Notes: generated by a model from the letters alone, not told the origin. A DNA stretch of 64,000 nucleotides from NAT127 sp041655035 (GCA_041655035.1 JBAZCN010000001.1:10637-74636), one strand, 5' to 3'; counted from the first letter of the stretch, positions 1 to 9,276 are shown. Made by a program: numbers and translations.

Positions 1-183
1 ATTCGTGCCGGGCTCGACGGCACCGGCACCCGGCGCGCAGTGGAAAATATCGTCACCGGCCTGAAATGGCATTGGGTACAGGAACCCCTCACCTGCCGCG
101 GGGAGTTTCGCGAAGATTTCGTCCGCCAGTGCGAGGAACTGGGCATGACAGTGGCGGCATCGCTGGACGTGGGTATCATTTGA
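1..183 (+). CDS. C-terminal end of an unidentified protein (5' end outside window)
   Basis: An open frame runs in from the left edge and ends at TGA 181-183, giving the last 60 residues. It reads as a soluble, mixed-charge tail with no membrane segment and no motif I can assign; the final residues are ...SLDVGII. A strong hairpin follows about 110 bases downstream, so this is the last gene of its transcript. It converges on etfA. No family is recognised. Confidence 0.5.
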   Translation: MRAGLDGTGTRRAVENIVTGLKWHWVQEPLTCRGEFREDFVRQCEELGMTVAASLDVGII

Positions 184-292
184 GCGGCTATTTGCCGCCG
201 GATGCACCGGCCCAAAACCCCAGGGCTCGCAACCGACCCCGGCGCAGGGCGCCAGTCAATGCGAAAGCAATGTGCGGGCCCGCCTACCCGCT

Positions 293-337
293 AACACAAA
301 AAGCCGCGCAAGCAGGACTTGCGCGGCTTTTTGTGTT
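293..337. terminator. Bidirectional rho-independent terminator between the left-edge gene and etfA
   Basis: A perfect 20-bp inverted repeat (arms 293-312 and 318-337) has a 5-base loop. The stem has a GCCGCGC core flanked by A5 on one side and T5 on the other, so it has terminator geometry on both strands. It sits exactly between two converging genes and should stop both the left-edge plus-strand gene and the minus-strand etfBA transcript. Confidence 0.9.
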
Positions 338-364
338 CGCCGGCCACCAGGCCGGCTGAGTGGC

Positions 365-1294
365 TTACAGCTTGCCTTCCAGTTCGGGCAGCACCTGGAA
401 CAGGTCGCCCACCAGACCGTAGTCGGCCACCTGGAAGATCGGCGCCTCCTCGTCCTTGTTGATGGCGACGATCACCTTGCTGTCCTTCATGCCGGCAAGA
501 TGCTGAATGGCGCCGGAGATGCCCACGGCGATATACAGGTCGGGAGCGACGATCTTGCCGGTCTGGCCCACCTGCATGTCGTTGGGTACGAAGCCGGCAT
601 CGACCGCGGCGCGGGAGGCGCCCACCGCAGCGCCGAGCTTGTCGGCGATGCGGTACAGCATGTCGAAGTTCTCGCCGTTCTGCATGCCGCGACCGCCGGA
701 GATCACGATGCTGGCCGCGGTGAGTTCGGGGCGATCGGACTTGGCCAGTTCCTCGCCTTCGAAAGCTGACAGGCCACTGTCGTGGACCGCGGATACCGCT
801 TCAATGGCGGCGGAACCACCGCTGGCGGCAGCCGCCTCAAAGGAAGTGGCGCGCACCGTCAGCACCTTGATGGCGTCCGAGCTCTGCACCGTGGCAACCA
901 CGTTGCCGGCGTAGATCGGGCGCTGGAAGGTATCGGCGGACACCACGGCGCTGATCTCTGAAATAGCCTGCACGTCGAGCAGCGCCGCGGCGCGGGGCAG
1001 GACGTTCTTGCCAGTGGTGGTGGCGGCGGCGAGGATATGGCTGTAGTCCTTGCCGAGCTCGGCAATCAGTGGGGCGACGTTTTCCGCCAGCTGATGACCG
1101 TAAGCGGCGTTGTCAGCCACCAGAACCTTGCTCACACCAGCGATCTGGGCCGCCGCTTCAGCGGCCGCGCCGCAGCCGGCGCCGGCAACCAGGACATGGA
1201 TATCACCGCCGACGGCCTGGGCCGCGGCAACAGTGTTGAGGGTGGCGGGATTAAGTGCGTCGTTGCTGTGCTCAGCAATCACCAAAATGCTCAT
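365..1294 (-). CDS. etfA: Electron transfer flavoprotein subunit alpha
   Basis: This is the FAD-carrying subunit of the soluble ETF heterodimer, which takes electrons from acyl-CoA and other dehydrogenases and passes them to ETF-ubiquinone oxidoreductase. The product is 309 aa, the usual length. The C-terminal FAD-binding half is clear: SGGRG at about 199-203 and a VGQTGK...APDLY...GISGAIQH stretch at about 242-265. The ATG overlaps the etfB stop by one base, so the two genes are translationally coupled. The 3' end is followed by the bidirectional terminator. Confidence 0.97.
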   Translation of the reverse strand: MSILVIAEHSNDALNPATLNTVAAAQAVGGDIHVLVAGAGCGAAAEAAAQIAGVSKVLVADNAAYGHQLAENVAPLIAELGKDYSHILAAATTTGKNVLPRAAALLDVQAISEISAVVSADTFQRPIYAGNVVATVQSSDAIKVLTVRATSFEAAAASGGSAAIEAVSAVHDSGLSAFEGEELAKSDRPELTAASIVISGGRGMQNGENFDMLYRIADKLGAAVGASRAAVDAGFVPNDMQVGQTGKIVAPDLYIAVGISGAIQHLAGMKDSKVIVAINKDEEAPIFQVADYGLVGDLFQVLPELEGKL

Positions 1295-2043
1295 CAGATC
1301 ACCTTCGCTTCGTTTTTCAGTTTGTCTACCAGTTCCGCCACATCGGCGACCTTGATGCCGGCCTTGCGCTCAGCCGGCGGCTCGACCTTGAGCAGCTTGG
1401 TGCGGGGCGCCACATCGACACCCAGGTCGGCCGGGGTTACGGTGTCCAGCTGCTTCTTTTTGGCCTTCATGATGTTGGGCAGGGAAGCGTAGCGGGGTTC
1501 GTTGAGACGCAGGTCGGCAGTGACGATGGCGGGCAGCTTGATGGCCAGCGTCTGCAGCCCGCCGTCTACTTCGCGGGTCACCTTGGCGCCGCCGTTCTCG
1601 ACGGAGAGCACCGAGGCAAAGGTAGCCTGGGCAAAGCCGGTGAGCGCACCGAGCATCTGGCCAGTCTGGTTGTTGTCGCCGTCGATGGCCTGTTTGCCGA
1701 GGATGACCAGGCCGGGCTGCTCGTTGTCGCAGACTTTCTTCAGGCACTTGGCGATGGCCAGGGGTTCGAGGTCGCCTTCGGCCTGTACCAGGATACCGCG
1801 GTCGGCGCCGAGGGCCAGTGCCGTGCGGATCTGTTCCTGGGCGGACTGCGGCCCGATGGAAACAGCGACGATTTCAGTGGCGATGCCCTTTTCCTTGAGG
1901 CGTACGGCCTCTTCCACGGCGATTTCGCAGAAGGGGTTGATGGCCATCTTGACGTTGGCCAGATCGACGGCAGTACCATCGGCTTTGGCGCGCACCTTCA
2001 CGTTGTAGTCAACGACACGTTTTACGGCGACAAGTATCTTCAT
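1294..2043 (-). CDS. etfB: Electron transfer flavoprotein subunit beta
   Basis: This is the AMP-binding partner of EtfA in the ETF heterodimer that links fatty-acid and amino-acid oxidation to the quinone pool. The product is 249 aa, full length. It starts [16 protein letters not shown] and carries the typical [17 protein letters not shown] segment near residues 35-52. It is the first gene of the etfBA operon. An AGGG lies 11 bases before the ATG, and a CAAAC-N2-GTTTG palindrome lies about 40 bases upstream. Confidence 0.97.
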   Translation of the reverse strand: MKILVAVKRVVDYNVKVRAKADGTAVDLANVKMAINPFCEIAVEEAVRLKEKGIATEIVAVSIGPQSAQEQIRTALALGADRGILVQAEGDLEPLAIAKCLKKVCDNEQPGLVILGKQAIDGDNNQTGQMLGALTGFAQATFASVLSVENGGAKVTREVDGGLQTLAIKLPAIVTADLRLNEPRYASLPNIMKAKKKQLDTVTPADLGVDVAPRTKLLKVEPPAERKAGIKVADVAELVDKLKNEAKVI

Positions 2044-2696
2044 GAATAAAAACCCTAGTTTTCACTGTTCAGTTGTTTAAGGACAAACCCGTTTGTGATC
2101 GCAGCACATCGTTGCTCGCGCAGGAATCCAGCCACAGACAAAACTGAAAGCCTTTGAGTTTCCGACCGAGGATACAGGGTTCATCCCCCTCGCCGGCAAA
2201 CGACAAATTCCGCCGCCTGGCCGTTTTCACCAGGGATGGCTGCTGAGACACACTCGGGAACAACATAACGCCTGAGCCCTATGCCGGCACACCGCCCGTC
2301 AAACCGAGGAAAGCCAGGGTCTGGACACGGGTTCAAGGCTCAAAAAGCGCGGTCATTATTCTTTAACTAGGCGCAAAACTCAACCAACAGCGAGGTGCGG
2401 TCGTGGAATCAGGGCCTTCTGACAATAGCCGGCGACAGCACTGGCGGATCAATCCAGCGGCCAAATCCCGACATCTGGCTATTTTTTAAACAAAAATACC
2501 CAAAAATCGAAATGCAAGTACAAAACTGTGAGCCTGGTTACAGAAAAATTCAATATCCAGGTTGATAAAACCTGGCTAACACACTAAATATTAAGCATAT
2601 TAGAGGCTCGCAAAATCACAAGAACGGCCTGGCAGGCGCGATGCGGCAACGAGCGTCTCTCCTGCCTCTCGACAAGGCTTCAAGAGGGGCTGCATC
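2044..2696. other. 653-base intergenic region, AT-rich in its right half
   Basis: The left part holds the etfBA upstream region with the palindrome at 2083-2096. From about 2480 to 2620 the composition drops sharply to A/T-rich, unlike the surrounding DNA. A small hairpin lies here (CCAGGTT 2557-2563 with AACCTGG 2569-2575), and related AGCCTGGTTA and AACCTGGCTA words occur at 2531 and 2569. I see no convincing gene. The AT-rich part may hold the promoter of the gene starting at 2697. Confidence 0.6.
2083..2096. promoter_or_regulatory. Possible PsrA/FadR-type operator upstream of etfBA
   Basis: The palindrome ACAAAC-CC-GTTTGT is perfect and lies 40-53 bases upstream of the etfB ATG. It contains CAAAC-N2-GTTTG, which fits the consensus I know for PsrA, a TetR-family regulator of fatty-acid oxidation genes in Pseudomonas and relatives (G/C-AAAC-N2-4-GTTT-G/C). 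The regulator itself is not in the window, so the assignment is an inference from site sequence plus target function. Confidence 0.5.
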
Positions 2697-3314
2697 ATGA
2701 TATTTTCAGCGGATGATCTTCGCCATCTGGTTATTCGGGAAACCCTGCACTACCTCGACGACTGGTCCCAGGCCGCCGAAAACCTGCTGGTGGGCACCGC
2801 CATCCAGGAATCCGGGCTCGGCTTTTGTCTCAAGGAGCACTGCCGTCTCGGCATCTACCACATTTCTCCGATCGCCCACCGCACAGTGTGGGACCGTTAT
2901 CTGGTTCATCATCCCGAGCTGGCGAGCCAGGTACGCGGTCTGGCCGGCCAACACGGCTTTCTCGAAAACCCGGACGGAGAGTTGCTCAGCAACCTGAAAT
3001 ATGCCACCGCGATCGCCTGGTGTATCTACAGAAAGGCCGGCAGGCTCCTGCCGCCGGCAGACGATATCGAGGGCCTGGCCCAGATCTGGCAGCAGCACTT
3101 TCATGCCAAGCCCTGGGGGCGAACCGGGGATTTTGTCCGCAACTATCGGGATCTCGGCCTGCAGAAGGAGTGCAAGAGCAAAACCCCGTCATCACCCGTG
3201 GAGATTGACGACCTGGATACCGGGCGCCTCGACGCCGGGCCCATCGCCGGCGCCCCGCTCGATGGCAAGGTTATGAAAATCAAACAACCGGGTATCGGCC
3301 AACTGCGACAATGA
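2697..3314 (+). CDS. Phage-type transglycosylase-like protein (orphan, hypothetical)
   Basis: The product is 205 aa with no signal peptide. From memory, the first ~160 residues resemble a phage-encoded lysozyme/transglycosylase-like family: a [10 protein letters not shown] block with a candidate catalytic Glu near residue 38, then [19 protein letters not shown] near 51-71, and [11 protein letters not shown] plus [13 protein letters not shown] further on. In that family the second block usually reads like LGIYQIEPATH, so this copy is diverged. No other phage gene is nearby. The last ~40 residues lie antisense to the 3' end of ttcA (122-base tail-to-tail overlap) and may be read-through rather than conserved protein. 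The AT-rich leader suggests acquisition. Family assignment is moderate; function is not established. Confidence 0.6.
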   Translation: MIFSADDLRHLVIRETLHYLDDWSQAAENLLVGTAIQESGLGFCLKEHCRLGIYHISPIAHRTVWDRYLVHHPELASQVRGLAGQHGFLENPDGELLSNLKYATAIAWCIYRKAGRLLPPADDIEGLAQIWQQHFHAKPWGRTGDFVRNYRDLGLQKECKSKTPSSPVEIDDLDTGRLDAGPIAGAPLDGKVMKIKQPGIGQLRQ

Positions 3315-4052
3315 AACGTTGCCAACGGCGCGAAAGATACTTTCTATCCGCCCGGGGTGCTGACGGCTCCAGCCCTTGAGCATATCCTTGATCACCTGGC
3401 GCTGGAGATTCTCCTGGGAGCCGCAGAGGTTGCAGGGGATGATCGGGAACGCCTTCAGCCGGGCGTAGTCCTCGAGATCCGCCTCGGTGCAATAGGCGAG
3501 CGGGCGAATGACGATATTGCGCTTGTCGTCGCTGAGCAGCTTGGGCGGCATGGCCTTGAGATTGCCACCGTAGAAAAGATTGAGAAACAGCGTTTCGATG
3601 ATGTCGTCACGATGATGGCCGAGAGCGATCTTGGTGGCGCCGATCTCCTCGGCAAAACCGTAGAGTGTGCCCCGGCGCAGCCGCGAGCAGAGGCCGCAGT
3701 AGGTGCGATTCTCGGGAATGATGTCGGTGACGATGCTGTAGGTGTCTTTCTCGAGGATGTGGTAAGGCACACCCAGTCCGGCGAGGTAGCGAGGCAGTAC
3801 ATCCTCGGGGAACCCCGGCTGTTTCTGGTCGAGATTGACCGCCACCAGCTCGAAATCCACTGGCGCGGTCTTCTGCAGGCTCATGAGGATATCGAGCATG
3901 CCGTAGGAATCCTTGCCGCCTGACAGGCACACCATCACCTTGTCGCCGGCTTCGATCATATTGTAATCGGCAATGGCCTTGCCCACCTCCCGGCGCAGGC
4001 GTTTCTGCAACTTGTTGAACTCGAGCTTGGCTTTGCGGGTGGGGTCTTGCAT
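3192..4052 (-). CDS. ttcA: tRNA 2-thiocytidine(32) synthetase TtcA
   Basis: This ATP-dependent Fe-S enzyme thiolates cytidine 32 in the anticodon loop of certain tRNAs. The PP-loop ATP motif SGGKDS is at 44-49. Two CxxC pairs that hold the cluster are at C119/C122 and C207/C210. The conserved LADTRLFDF segment is near the end. It is 286 aa against about 310 in E. coli. The last ~25 residues are poorly conserved in type and overlap the convergent gene at 2697-3314. It appears monocistronic, with an AT-rich upstream patch at 4085-4115. Confidence 0.95.
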   Translation of the reverse strand: MQDPTRKAKLEFNKLQKRLRREVGKAIADYNMIEAGDKVMVCLSGGKDSYGMLDILMSLQKTAPVDFELVAVNLDQKQPGFPEDVLPRYLAGLGVPYHILEKDTYSIVTDIIPENRTYCGLCSRLRRGTLYGFAEEIGATKIALGHHRDDIIETLFLNLFYGGNLKAMPPKLLSDDKRNIVIRPLAYCTEADLEDYARLKAFPIIPCNLCGSQENLQRQVIKDMLKGWSRQHPGRIESIFRAVGNVSLSQLADTRLFDFHNLAIERGAGDGPGVEAPGIQVVNLHG

Positions 4053-4148
4053 GGCGGGGTGACGGGTGAGGGAAACAGGGCGGCTATTGTACGTTTTTAC
4101 AACCTACAATAAAACGCCCGGTCCGTCGACATTCAGGGGCTGCTTTGT

Positions 4149-4967
4149 TCAGGGACTGTTGAGACGCAGATCCTGGGAGTAGAAAAGCTCACCCTGGTAA
4201 CCCAGCAGATAAAGGGCTTTTTTATCCACCGCGTAGTGGGCAAACACTTTCAGCAAGGTTTTGGTATCCGGCGCGAAGTCCTGCTGGTAGATGTCGAAAA
4301 GGCGCGACACGGTAAGCTTGCCGTCGGCGTAACGCACCCCACTGTCGTCATTGACAAAACGCGTGCCGGAGTTTCTCAGCTGTTCTCTGATGGTGGCGCC
4401 GGTATAGGCGCGGCCGTCCATGTTGGGGCAGTCCATCGAGGCGCAGTTGAGGCCGAAGTGAATGCGATGATCCTTCCAGATCGGCCGCAGAATATCCTGT
4501 TCGATATCCCGGAGGGACAGCTTCTGCTTCGCCACCTTGACCTGCTTGGCGGTCCACAGCGTCGCCGGTAATGGTTGCGCACCGTCCTTGCCGGCGACAT
4601 AGGGGAGAATCTGCTGTACCGACAGGGCATTGTAGAGGTTCATCCAGTACGCCAGCTGTTCCTGCTTGCTGTACTCCCGCGGGTCGATCTTCTGCAATTG
4701 CTTGAGGTAGCCATCGAGCGCCCGCGTCGCACTCTTGTCCATGTCCCGGTAGCGGAACTTGCGTATCGCCGAATCGGGACTCTCCACCACATAGGCGGCC
4801 AGCAGGCGGTCCCAGTCGGAATGGTCGATGACCGCGCGGTTGTGTTCGTTTTCTTTGTGCCAAAAACCACCGCCCTCCGCGGCCAGGCTCAGCAGCGGGA
4901 AAAAACAGCAGATGCCGAGGAGGAGTCGATACTTCAGCGATGATCGATAACTGTTGCGAGCGTTCAC
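4149..4967 (-). CDS. DUF547-domain secreted/periplasmic protein
   Basis: The product is 272 aa. The N-terminus is a basic stretch followed by a hydrophobic core ending in SLAAEG, typical of a signal peptide, so the mature protein should be exported. The DUF547 signature is clear: AYWMNLYNALSVQQIL near 125-140, and HFGLNCASMDCPNM near 195-208. The biochemical function of the family is unknown to me. It stands alone: 96 bases separate it from ttcA, and a 309-base gap separates it from trpS. Confidence 0.85.
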   Translation of the reverse strand: MNARNSYRSSLKYRLLLGICCFFPLLSLAAEGGGFWHKENEHNRAVIDHSDWDRLLAAYVVESPDSAIRKFRYRDMDKSATRALDGYLKQLQKIDPREYSKQEQLAYWMNLYNALSVQQILPYVAGKDGAQPLPATLWTAKQVKVAKQKLSLRDIEQDILRPIWKDHRIHFGLNCASMDCPNMDGRAYTGATIREQLRNSGTRFVNDDSGVRYADGKLTVSRLFDIYQQDFAPDTKTLLKVFAHYAVDKKALYLLGYQGELFYSQDLRLNSP

Positions 4968-5276
4968 TGGATATTTCCGTTCAATGAAGGTTTCAGGTTA
5001 CGGTGTTGTCCGCTCCGCCGGCCACTGGCTTGCAATGGCGGTCGAGCCCCGCTGTAATTATGAATCACGACATAATGACACCCGCAGGCAGTGCCCGCAT
5101 CGACAGGGAACATCTCCGGCATCCTTGCCGTCGACCACTGGCCCCGATCGTCCGGCGGCCCGCCCCTGAACACGCGGCGCGACGCTCGGCCCACGGGTGG
5201 GATCTTACACCCGGAGAGCTGAAAAAGGTATTCCCCTGTGATTTCCTGGAATCCTCCGCCGCGACCGCCGCCGGCG
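4968..5276. other. 309-base intergenic region between trpS and the DUF547 gene
   Basis: It lies downstream of trpS and upstream of the DUF547 gene, both on the minus strand, so it must hold the end of one transcript and the promoter of the other. I see a short inverted repeat, ATTATG (5057-5062) with CATAAT (5071-5076), in the only AT-rich patch. It could be promoter DNA. No T-tailed terminator and no credible gene are visible. Confidence 0.5.
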
Positions 5277-6293
5277 TCAGCCGGCCAGCGCCGAAATGCC
5301 CACCGCGCCTTTCAGGCGGTCGAGGAACGGAATGCTGCTTTCGCGGGCTTTTTCAGCACCGCTGCGCAACACCGACTCGATATGCCCGGGTTCGGCGAGC
5401 AGCCGGTTGTAGCGATCCCGCGCCTCCCGGAGCTGGCTGTCCACCAGTTCGAACAGGCGCTTTTTGGCTTCCCCCCAGGCGATGCCGTTTTCAAACTCGC
5501 GACGCATCGCCGCGGTTTCTTCGGCGCTGGCAAAGGCCCGCCAGATCTGGAACACCGTGGACGTGTCGGGATCCTTCGGCTCGCCCGGCTCGAGCAGGTT
5601 GGTCTTGATCTTGTTGATATGCTTTTTCAGCTGTTTCTCGTCGAGGAACAATGGAATGGTGTTGCCGTAGCTCTTGCTCATTTTGCGCCCATCCAGCCCC
5701 TGCAGTACCGCCACATGATCATCGACCACCGCTTCCGGCAGGACGAAATGTTCACCGTAGAGATAATTGAAACGCTGAGCCATGTCGCGGGCCATCTCGA
5801 GGTGCTGAATCTGGTCTCTACCCACCGGAACCTTGGTCGCACCGAACATGAGGATATCCGCCGCCATCAATACCGGATAGCTAAACAGCCCCATGGAAAT
5901 GCCATGGTCCGGGTCTTCTCCCTCGCCCTGGTTTTTCTGTACCGCATCCTTGTAAGCGTGGGCGCGGTTGAGCAGCCCCTTGGCCGCGACACAGCTGAGC
6001 AGCCAGGACAGCTGGGGAATTTCGGGAATATCCGACTGCCGATAGAACACCACGTTGTCGGTATCGAGGCCAAGTGCCAGCCAGGTGGCGGCAATTTCAC
6101 GGCTCGACTGGCGGACCTTGTCCGGTTCCTGGCATTTGATCAACGCGTGCAGGTCCGCAAGAAAATAATAGGCTTTATGGTTCGAGTGCCGGCTGTTATC
6201 GATCGCCGGTCGAATCGCCCCCACGTAATTGCCGAGATGAGGCGTGCCTGTGGTGGTGATACCGGTGAGGTAGATTTCCTGGGTTTGTGTCAT
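5277..6293 (-). CDS. trpS: Tryptophanyl-tRNA synthetase
   Basis: This class Ic aminoacyl-tRNA synthetase charges tRNA-Trp. From the ATG at 6293 it is 338 aa, the usual bacterial size. The HIGH-equivalent TPHLGN is at 17-22 and KMSKS at 204-208. I chose the internal ATG because an AAGG lies about 10 bases before it and the family N-terminus begins just there (MTQTQEIYLTGITTTG). An upstream in-frame start would add 12 unconserved residues. It follows apeB by 67 bases and is probably co-transcribed. Confidence 0.96.
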   Translation of the reverse strand: MTQTQEIYLTGITTTGTPHLGNYVGAIRPAIDNSRHSNHKAYYFLADLHALIKCQEPDKVRQSSREIAATWLALGLDTDNVVFYRQSDIPEIPQLSWLLSCVAAKGLLNRAHAYKDAVQKNQGEGEDPDHGISMGLFSYPVLMAADILMFGATKVPVGRDQIQHLEMARDMAQRFNYLYGEHFVLPEAVVDDHVAVLQGLDGRKMSKSYGNTIPLFLDEKQLKKHINKIKTNLLEPGEPKDPDTSTVFQIWRAFASAEETAAMRREFENGIAWGEAKKRLFELVDSQLREARDRYNRLLAEPGHIESVLRSGAEKARESSIPFLDRLKGAVGISALAG

Positions 6294-6360
6294 GAGCCAA
6301 CCTTGAAGACTGTGATAACAATGATGCAACTACCGGGAATGGCGAGCCTGCCGGTCCACG

Positions 6361-7698
6361 CTACAGAGATAGCTCGGCAACGGCGAGGGGGTCGCCCCGA
6401 TTGTAGAAGTGGCCGAGAATTTTCCGCAATGCCCAGGCATCGGCGACACCGGCCAGTTCGCGGATCGAGTGCATGGCGAAGGTCGGCACGCCCACATCCA
6501 GGGTCGGCACGCCCACTTCACTCGCGGTGATCGGCCCGATAGTGCTGCCGCAACCCATGTCGCTGCGGGCGACGAAACTCTGTACCGGCACATCGACTTC
6601 GCTGGCAAGCTGGCGGAACAGTGCCCCGGTGACACCGCTGGTGGCGTAGCGCTGCCTGGCGTTGACTTTGATCACCGGCCCCTGGTTAAGCACCGGCCCG
6701 TGGTTTTCATCGTGCTTGCCGGGGAAGTTCGGATGCACACCGTGGGCATTATCGGCCGATACCATCAACGAACGGCCGATCACCCGGGTGCGCCGTTCGG
6801 CCTCGGGAATGATCCTCTCCAGCACCGAAGCCAGCATCGGTCCCTGGGCACCACAGGCCGAGGCGCTGCCGACTTCCTCATGATCGTTGCACACCAGCAG
6901 TGCTGTCTGCTGCCCGCCCGCGGCGATGATGCTTTCCAGGCCGATAAAGCAGCTGAGCAGATTATCCAGTCTCGCGGAAGCGATGAAATCGCCGTACAAG
7001 CCAACCACCGCCGGTTTCTGGGTGTCGTAGCAACAGAGGTCGTAGTCGAGCACCTCGGCGCCGGGACGGTCCGCGAGGAAACGGGCGGCGAGCAGCTCGC
7101 GGAAGTCGCTGGGCCGGCCCTCCCCTGCCTGGAACAGCAGTGGAGGAATATCCGTCTGGGGGTTGATGCTGCGATTTTCGTTGGCCTGGCGATCGAGATG
7201 GATGGCGAGACTCGGTATCACCGCCACCGGTTCGCCAAAATCCACCAAGGCCTGGTGCAGGCTGTCACCAAGGCGATAGACGATCCGCCCGGCAATGGAC
7301 AGATCCCGATCGAACCAGGGGTTGAGGAGCGCGCCGCCATACACTTCGACGCCAAGCTTGATATAACCGCGGGTATCGATTTCCGGCTGGGGCTTGACCA
7401 TCAGGCACGGGCTGTCGGTATGGGCGCCGACCATGCGTATGCCGTGCTCGTCGATGGCTGCCGCGCCCATGGTAAAGGCAATGACCGAACTGCCATTGCG
7501 GGTGCAGTAATACCGCTCGCCCTCAGCCAGGTGCCACTGGCGGCTTTCATCCAGGCGAACAAAGCCGGCGCCATCGAGCGCCTTGGCAATATTGGCGACC
7601 GCATGAAAAGGCGTTGGCGAGGCGCCGAGAAATGACAGCAGACGCTGATTGAAATCGTCGCGGACGGAATCGTCAACCGGGGCAGGAGTATGGGTCAT
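6361..7698 (-). CDS. apeB: M18-family metallo-aminopeptidase
   Basis: This cytosolic zinc aminopeptidase of the M18 (aspartyl aminopeptidase-like) family trims N-terminal residues from peptides. It is 445 aa. Visible metal and catalytic residues: His93 in GAHTDS, Asp245 in SARLDN, the NDHEEVGS block with Glu274/Glu275, and His410 in MHSIREL. The 73-base gap to uppP and 67-base gap to trpS, all on one strand, suggest an operon tsaB-uppP-apeB-trpS. The symbol follows usage for Pseudomonas homologues. Confidence 0.92.
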   Translation of the reverse strand: MTHTPAPVDDSVRDDFNQRLLSFLGASPTPFHAVANIAKALDGAGFVRLDESRQWHLAEGERYYCTRNGSSVIAFTMGAAAIDEHGIRMVGAHTDSPCLMVKPQPEIDTRGYIKLGVEVYGGALLNPWFDRDLSIAGRIVYRLGDSLHQALVDFGEPVAVIPSLAIHLDRQANENRSINPQTDIPPLLFQAGEGRPSDFRELLAARFLADRPGAEVLDYDLCCYDTQKPAVVGLYGDFIASARLDNLLSCFIGLESIIAAGGQQTALLVCNDHEEVGSASACGAQGPMLASVLERIIPEAERRTRVIGRSLMVSADNAHGVHPNFPGKHDENHGPVLNQGPVIKVNARQRYATSGVTGALFRQLASEVDVPVQSFVARSDMGCGSTIGPITASEVGVPTLDVGVPTFAMHSIRELAGVADAWALRKILGHFYNRGDPLAVAELSL

Positions 7699-7771
7699 CG
7701 GAACGTTTCTCGGTCACAATCTGGCAAGGGCGACAGTATACCTCAATGGCTCCGCGGCATTGACCTGGCCG

Positions 7772-8572
7772 TTAGCCGATCCACACCACGCCGAGCAACA
7801 GAGCACCGAGTGCGAGGCGATACCACACGAATGGCATCATCCCCAACTGATCGAGAAATCTGAGGAACAGCCGGATACACAAATACGCAGTGATTGCGGA
7901 AACAGCCGTGGCAAGCCCGATCTGTCCCCAGGGCACGTTCTCCAGCGCCAGCAGCTCCGCCCCTTTATAGAGACCACTGAGGGCAATGATCGGGATCGAC
8001 AACAAAAAAGAAAATTTCGCCGCCGCCTGGCGGTCGAAGCCGAGAGCCAGCGCCATGGTCATGGTTATCCCTGAACGGGAAGTGCCGGGAATCAGCGCCA
8101 CCGCCTGAGAAAGGCCGATCCACAGCGCCGAACTCCACCCGAGGGCGGCGAGATTCTTGCGGCGCGAACCCCGCTTGTCGGCGATCCCGAGCAGCACACC
8201 GAACACAATGGTGGTCACGGCAAGCACCATTGTGGTGCGCAGGTGTTCCTCGACAATATCATTGAGGGCAAGCCCCGCCAGTCCCGCCGGGATGGTGGCA
8301 ATGATGATCGCCCACGCCAGCCGGCTGTGCTCCGTGCCTTTGCCGGTGACGCAGCTGGTAGTCCATTCGACGATCAAAGTGCGCAGATCGTTGCGGAAAT
8401 ACCAGACCACCGCAGCCAGCGTGCCGACATGAACGGCAACATCGAAAGCCAGCCCCTGGTCCGGCCAACCAAGCAGTTGCGCAGGCAACAATAGATGGGC
8501 CGAACTGGAAATGGGCAAAAACTCGGTGATGCCCTGGATCAGGGCCAGCACTACGACCTGAAACAACGTCAT
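7772..8572 (-). CDS. uppP: Undecaprenyl-diphosphatase UppP (BacA)
   Basis: This inner-membrane phosphatase recycles undecaprenyl pyrophosphate to the monophosphate carrier for peptidoglycan and other wall polymers; extra copies give bacitracin resistance. It is 266 aa with many hydrophobic segments. Both signature loops are present: FLPISSSAHLL at 18-28 and PGTSRSG at 162-168. The ATG overlaps the tsaB stop by four bases, so translation is coupled to a tRNA-modification gene, a pairing I do not regard as standard. Confidence 0.96.
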   Translation of the reverse strand: MTLFQVVVLALIQGITEFLPISSSAHLLLPAQLLGWPDQGLAFDVAVHVGTLAAVVWYFRNDLRTLIVEWTTSCVTGKGTEHSRLAWAIIIATIPAGLAGLALNDIVEEHLRTTMVLAVTTIVFGVLLGIADKRGSRRKNLAALGWSSALWIGLSQAVALIPGTSRSGITMTMALALGFDRQAAAKFSFLLSIPIIALSGLYKGAELLALENVPWGQIGLATAVSAITAYLCIRLFLRFLDQLGMMPFVWYRLALGALLLGVVWIG

Positions 8573-9276
8573 TGGGCTTCCTTGGTTGTATGGCGAATTT
8601 TGGTATGCTTTTTCCAGCGGACCTCGTTGCGGATATAACTGAGTTCCACCTCTTCGACAGATCGTGCGCCATTAGCCTCATACAGCGGCAGCGCGATATC
8701 GATGGCGCTGGCAGCGTCCGGCGTCAACGCGGCATCGATCCGGCTCACAGCGGCGAAACAACCGGCAAGCTGGGTCCAGCCATCGCCGGCACCGATATCG
8801 ATCGTGTCGGGTACCGACGGGGCAATTGCCGCGGGGGCGGCAACTGCGTCAGCGCTAACCACCGTCAGATGACCTCGCTGGTAGCGATAAATTCCCCAAT
8901 AGATTTCCCCCATGCGGGCATCGAGAGCGGGCAACACCAACGCGCTTTCGGGCCGCAGCCGGTTGACAGCCACTCTGGCCAACACCGCCAGGGTGGACAC
9001 CGGAATCACCGGCAAGTCGGCACCAAAGGCAAGTCCCTGGACCACACCAAAACCAATGCGCAAGCCGGTGAAGGAACCGGGCCCCGCGGTAAACGCCAGG
9101 GCATCGACCGCGCCGAGACCAATGCCCGCCTCGGCCAGCAACCTGTCCACCATGGGCAGGACCAGCCGGGTATGTTCCCGCGGCGTGGCGACAAACTCCT
9201 GGCGCACCTCGCCATCGACCGCGAGTGCCACGGAACAGGCGGTAGTGGCGGTATCGATGGAAAGTATCGTGGTCAT
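8569..9276 (-). CDS. tsaB: tRNA N6-threonylcarbamoyladenosine biosynthesis protein TsaB
   Basis: TsaB is the non-catalytic ASKHA-fold partner of TsaD in the complex that makes t6A at position 37 of ANN-decoding tRNAs, and it is essential in most bacteria. The product is 235 aa. The N-terminus MTTILSIDTATTACSVAL is typical, and AFTAGPGSFTGLRIG near 61-75 is the family hallmark. It is the first gene of the tsaB-uppP-apeB-trpS cluster. The terminator of the AT-hook gene lies just upstream, so its promoter must be within about 25-70 bases. Confidence 0.95.
   Translation of the reverse strand: MTTILSIDTATTACSVALAVDGEVRQEFVATPREHTRLVLPMVDRLLAEAGIGLGAVDALAFTAGPGSFTGLRIGFGVVQGLAFGADLPVIPVSTLAVLARVAVNRLRPESALVLPALDARMGEIYWGIYRYQRGHLTVVSADAVAAPAAIAPSVPDTIDIGAGDGWTQLAGCFAAVSRIDAALTPDAASAIDIALPLYEANGARSVEEVELSYIRNEVRWKKHTKIRHTTKEAQ

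Noticed and set aside
2069..2266. A 65-codon minus-strand frame upstream of etfB
   Set aside because: No ribosome-binding site, no recognisable domain, and it spans the region that must hold the etfBA promoter.
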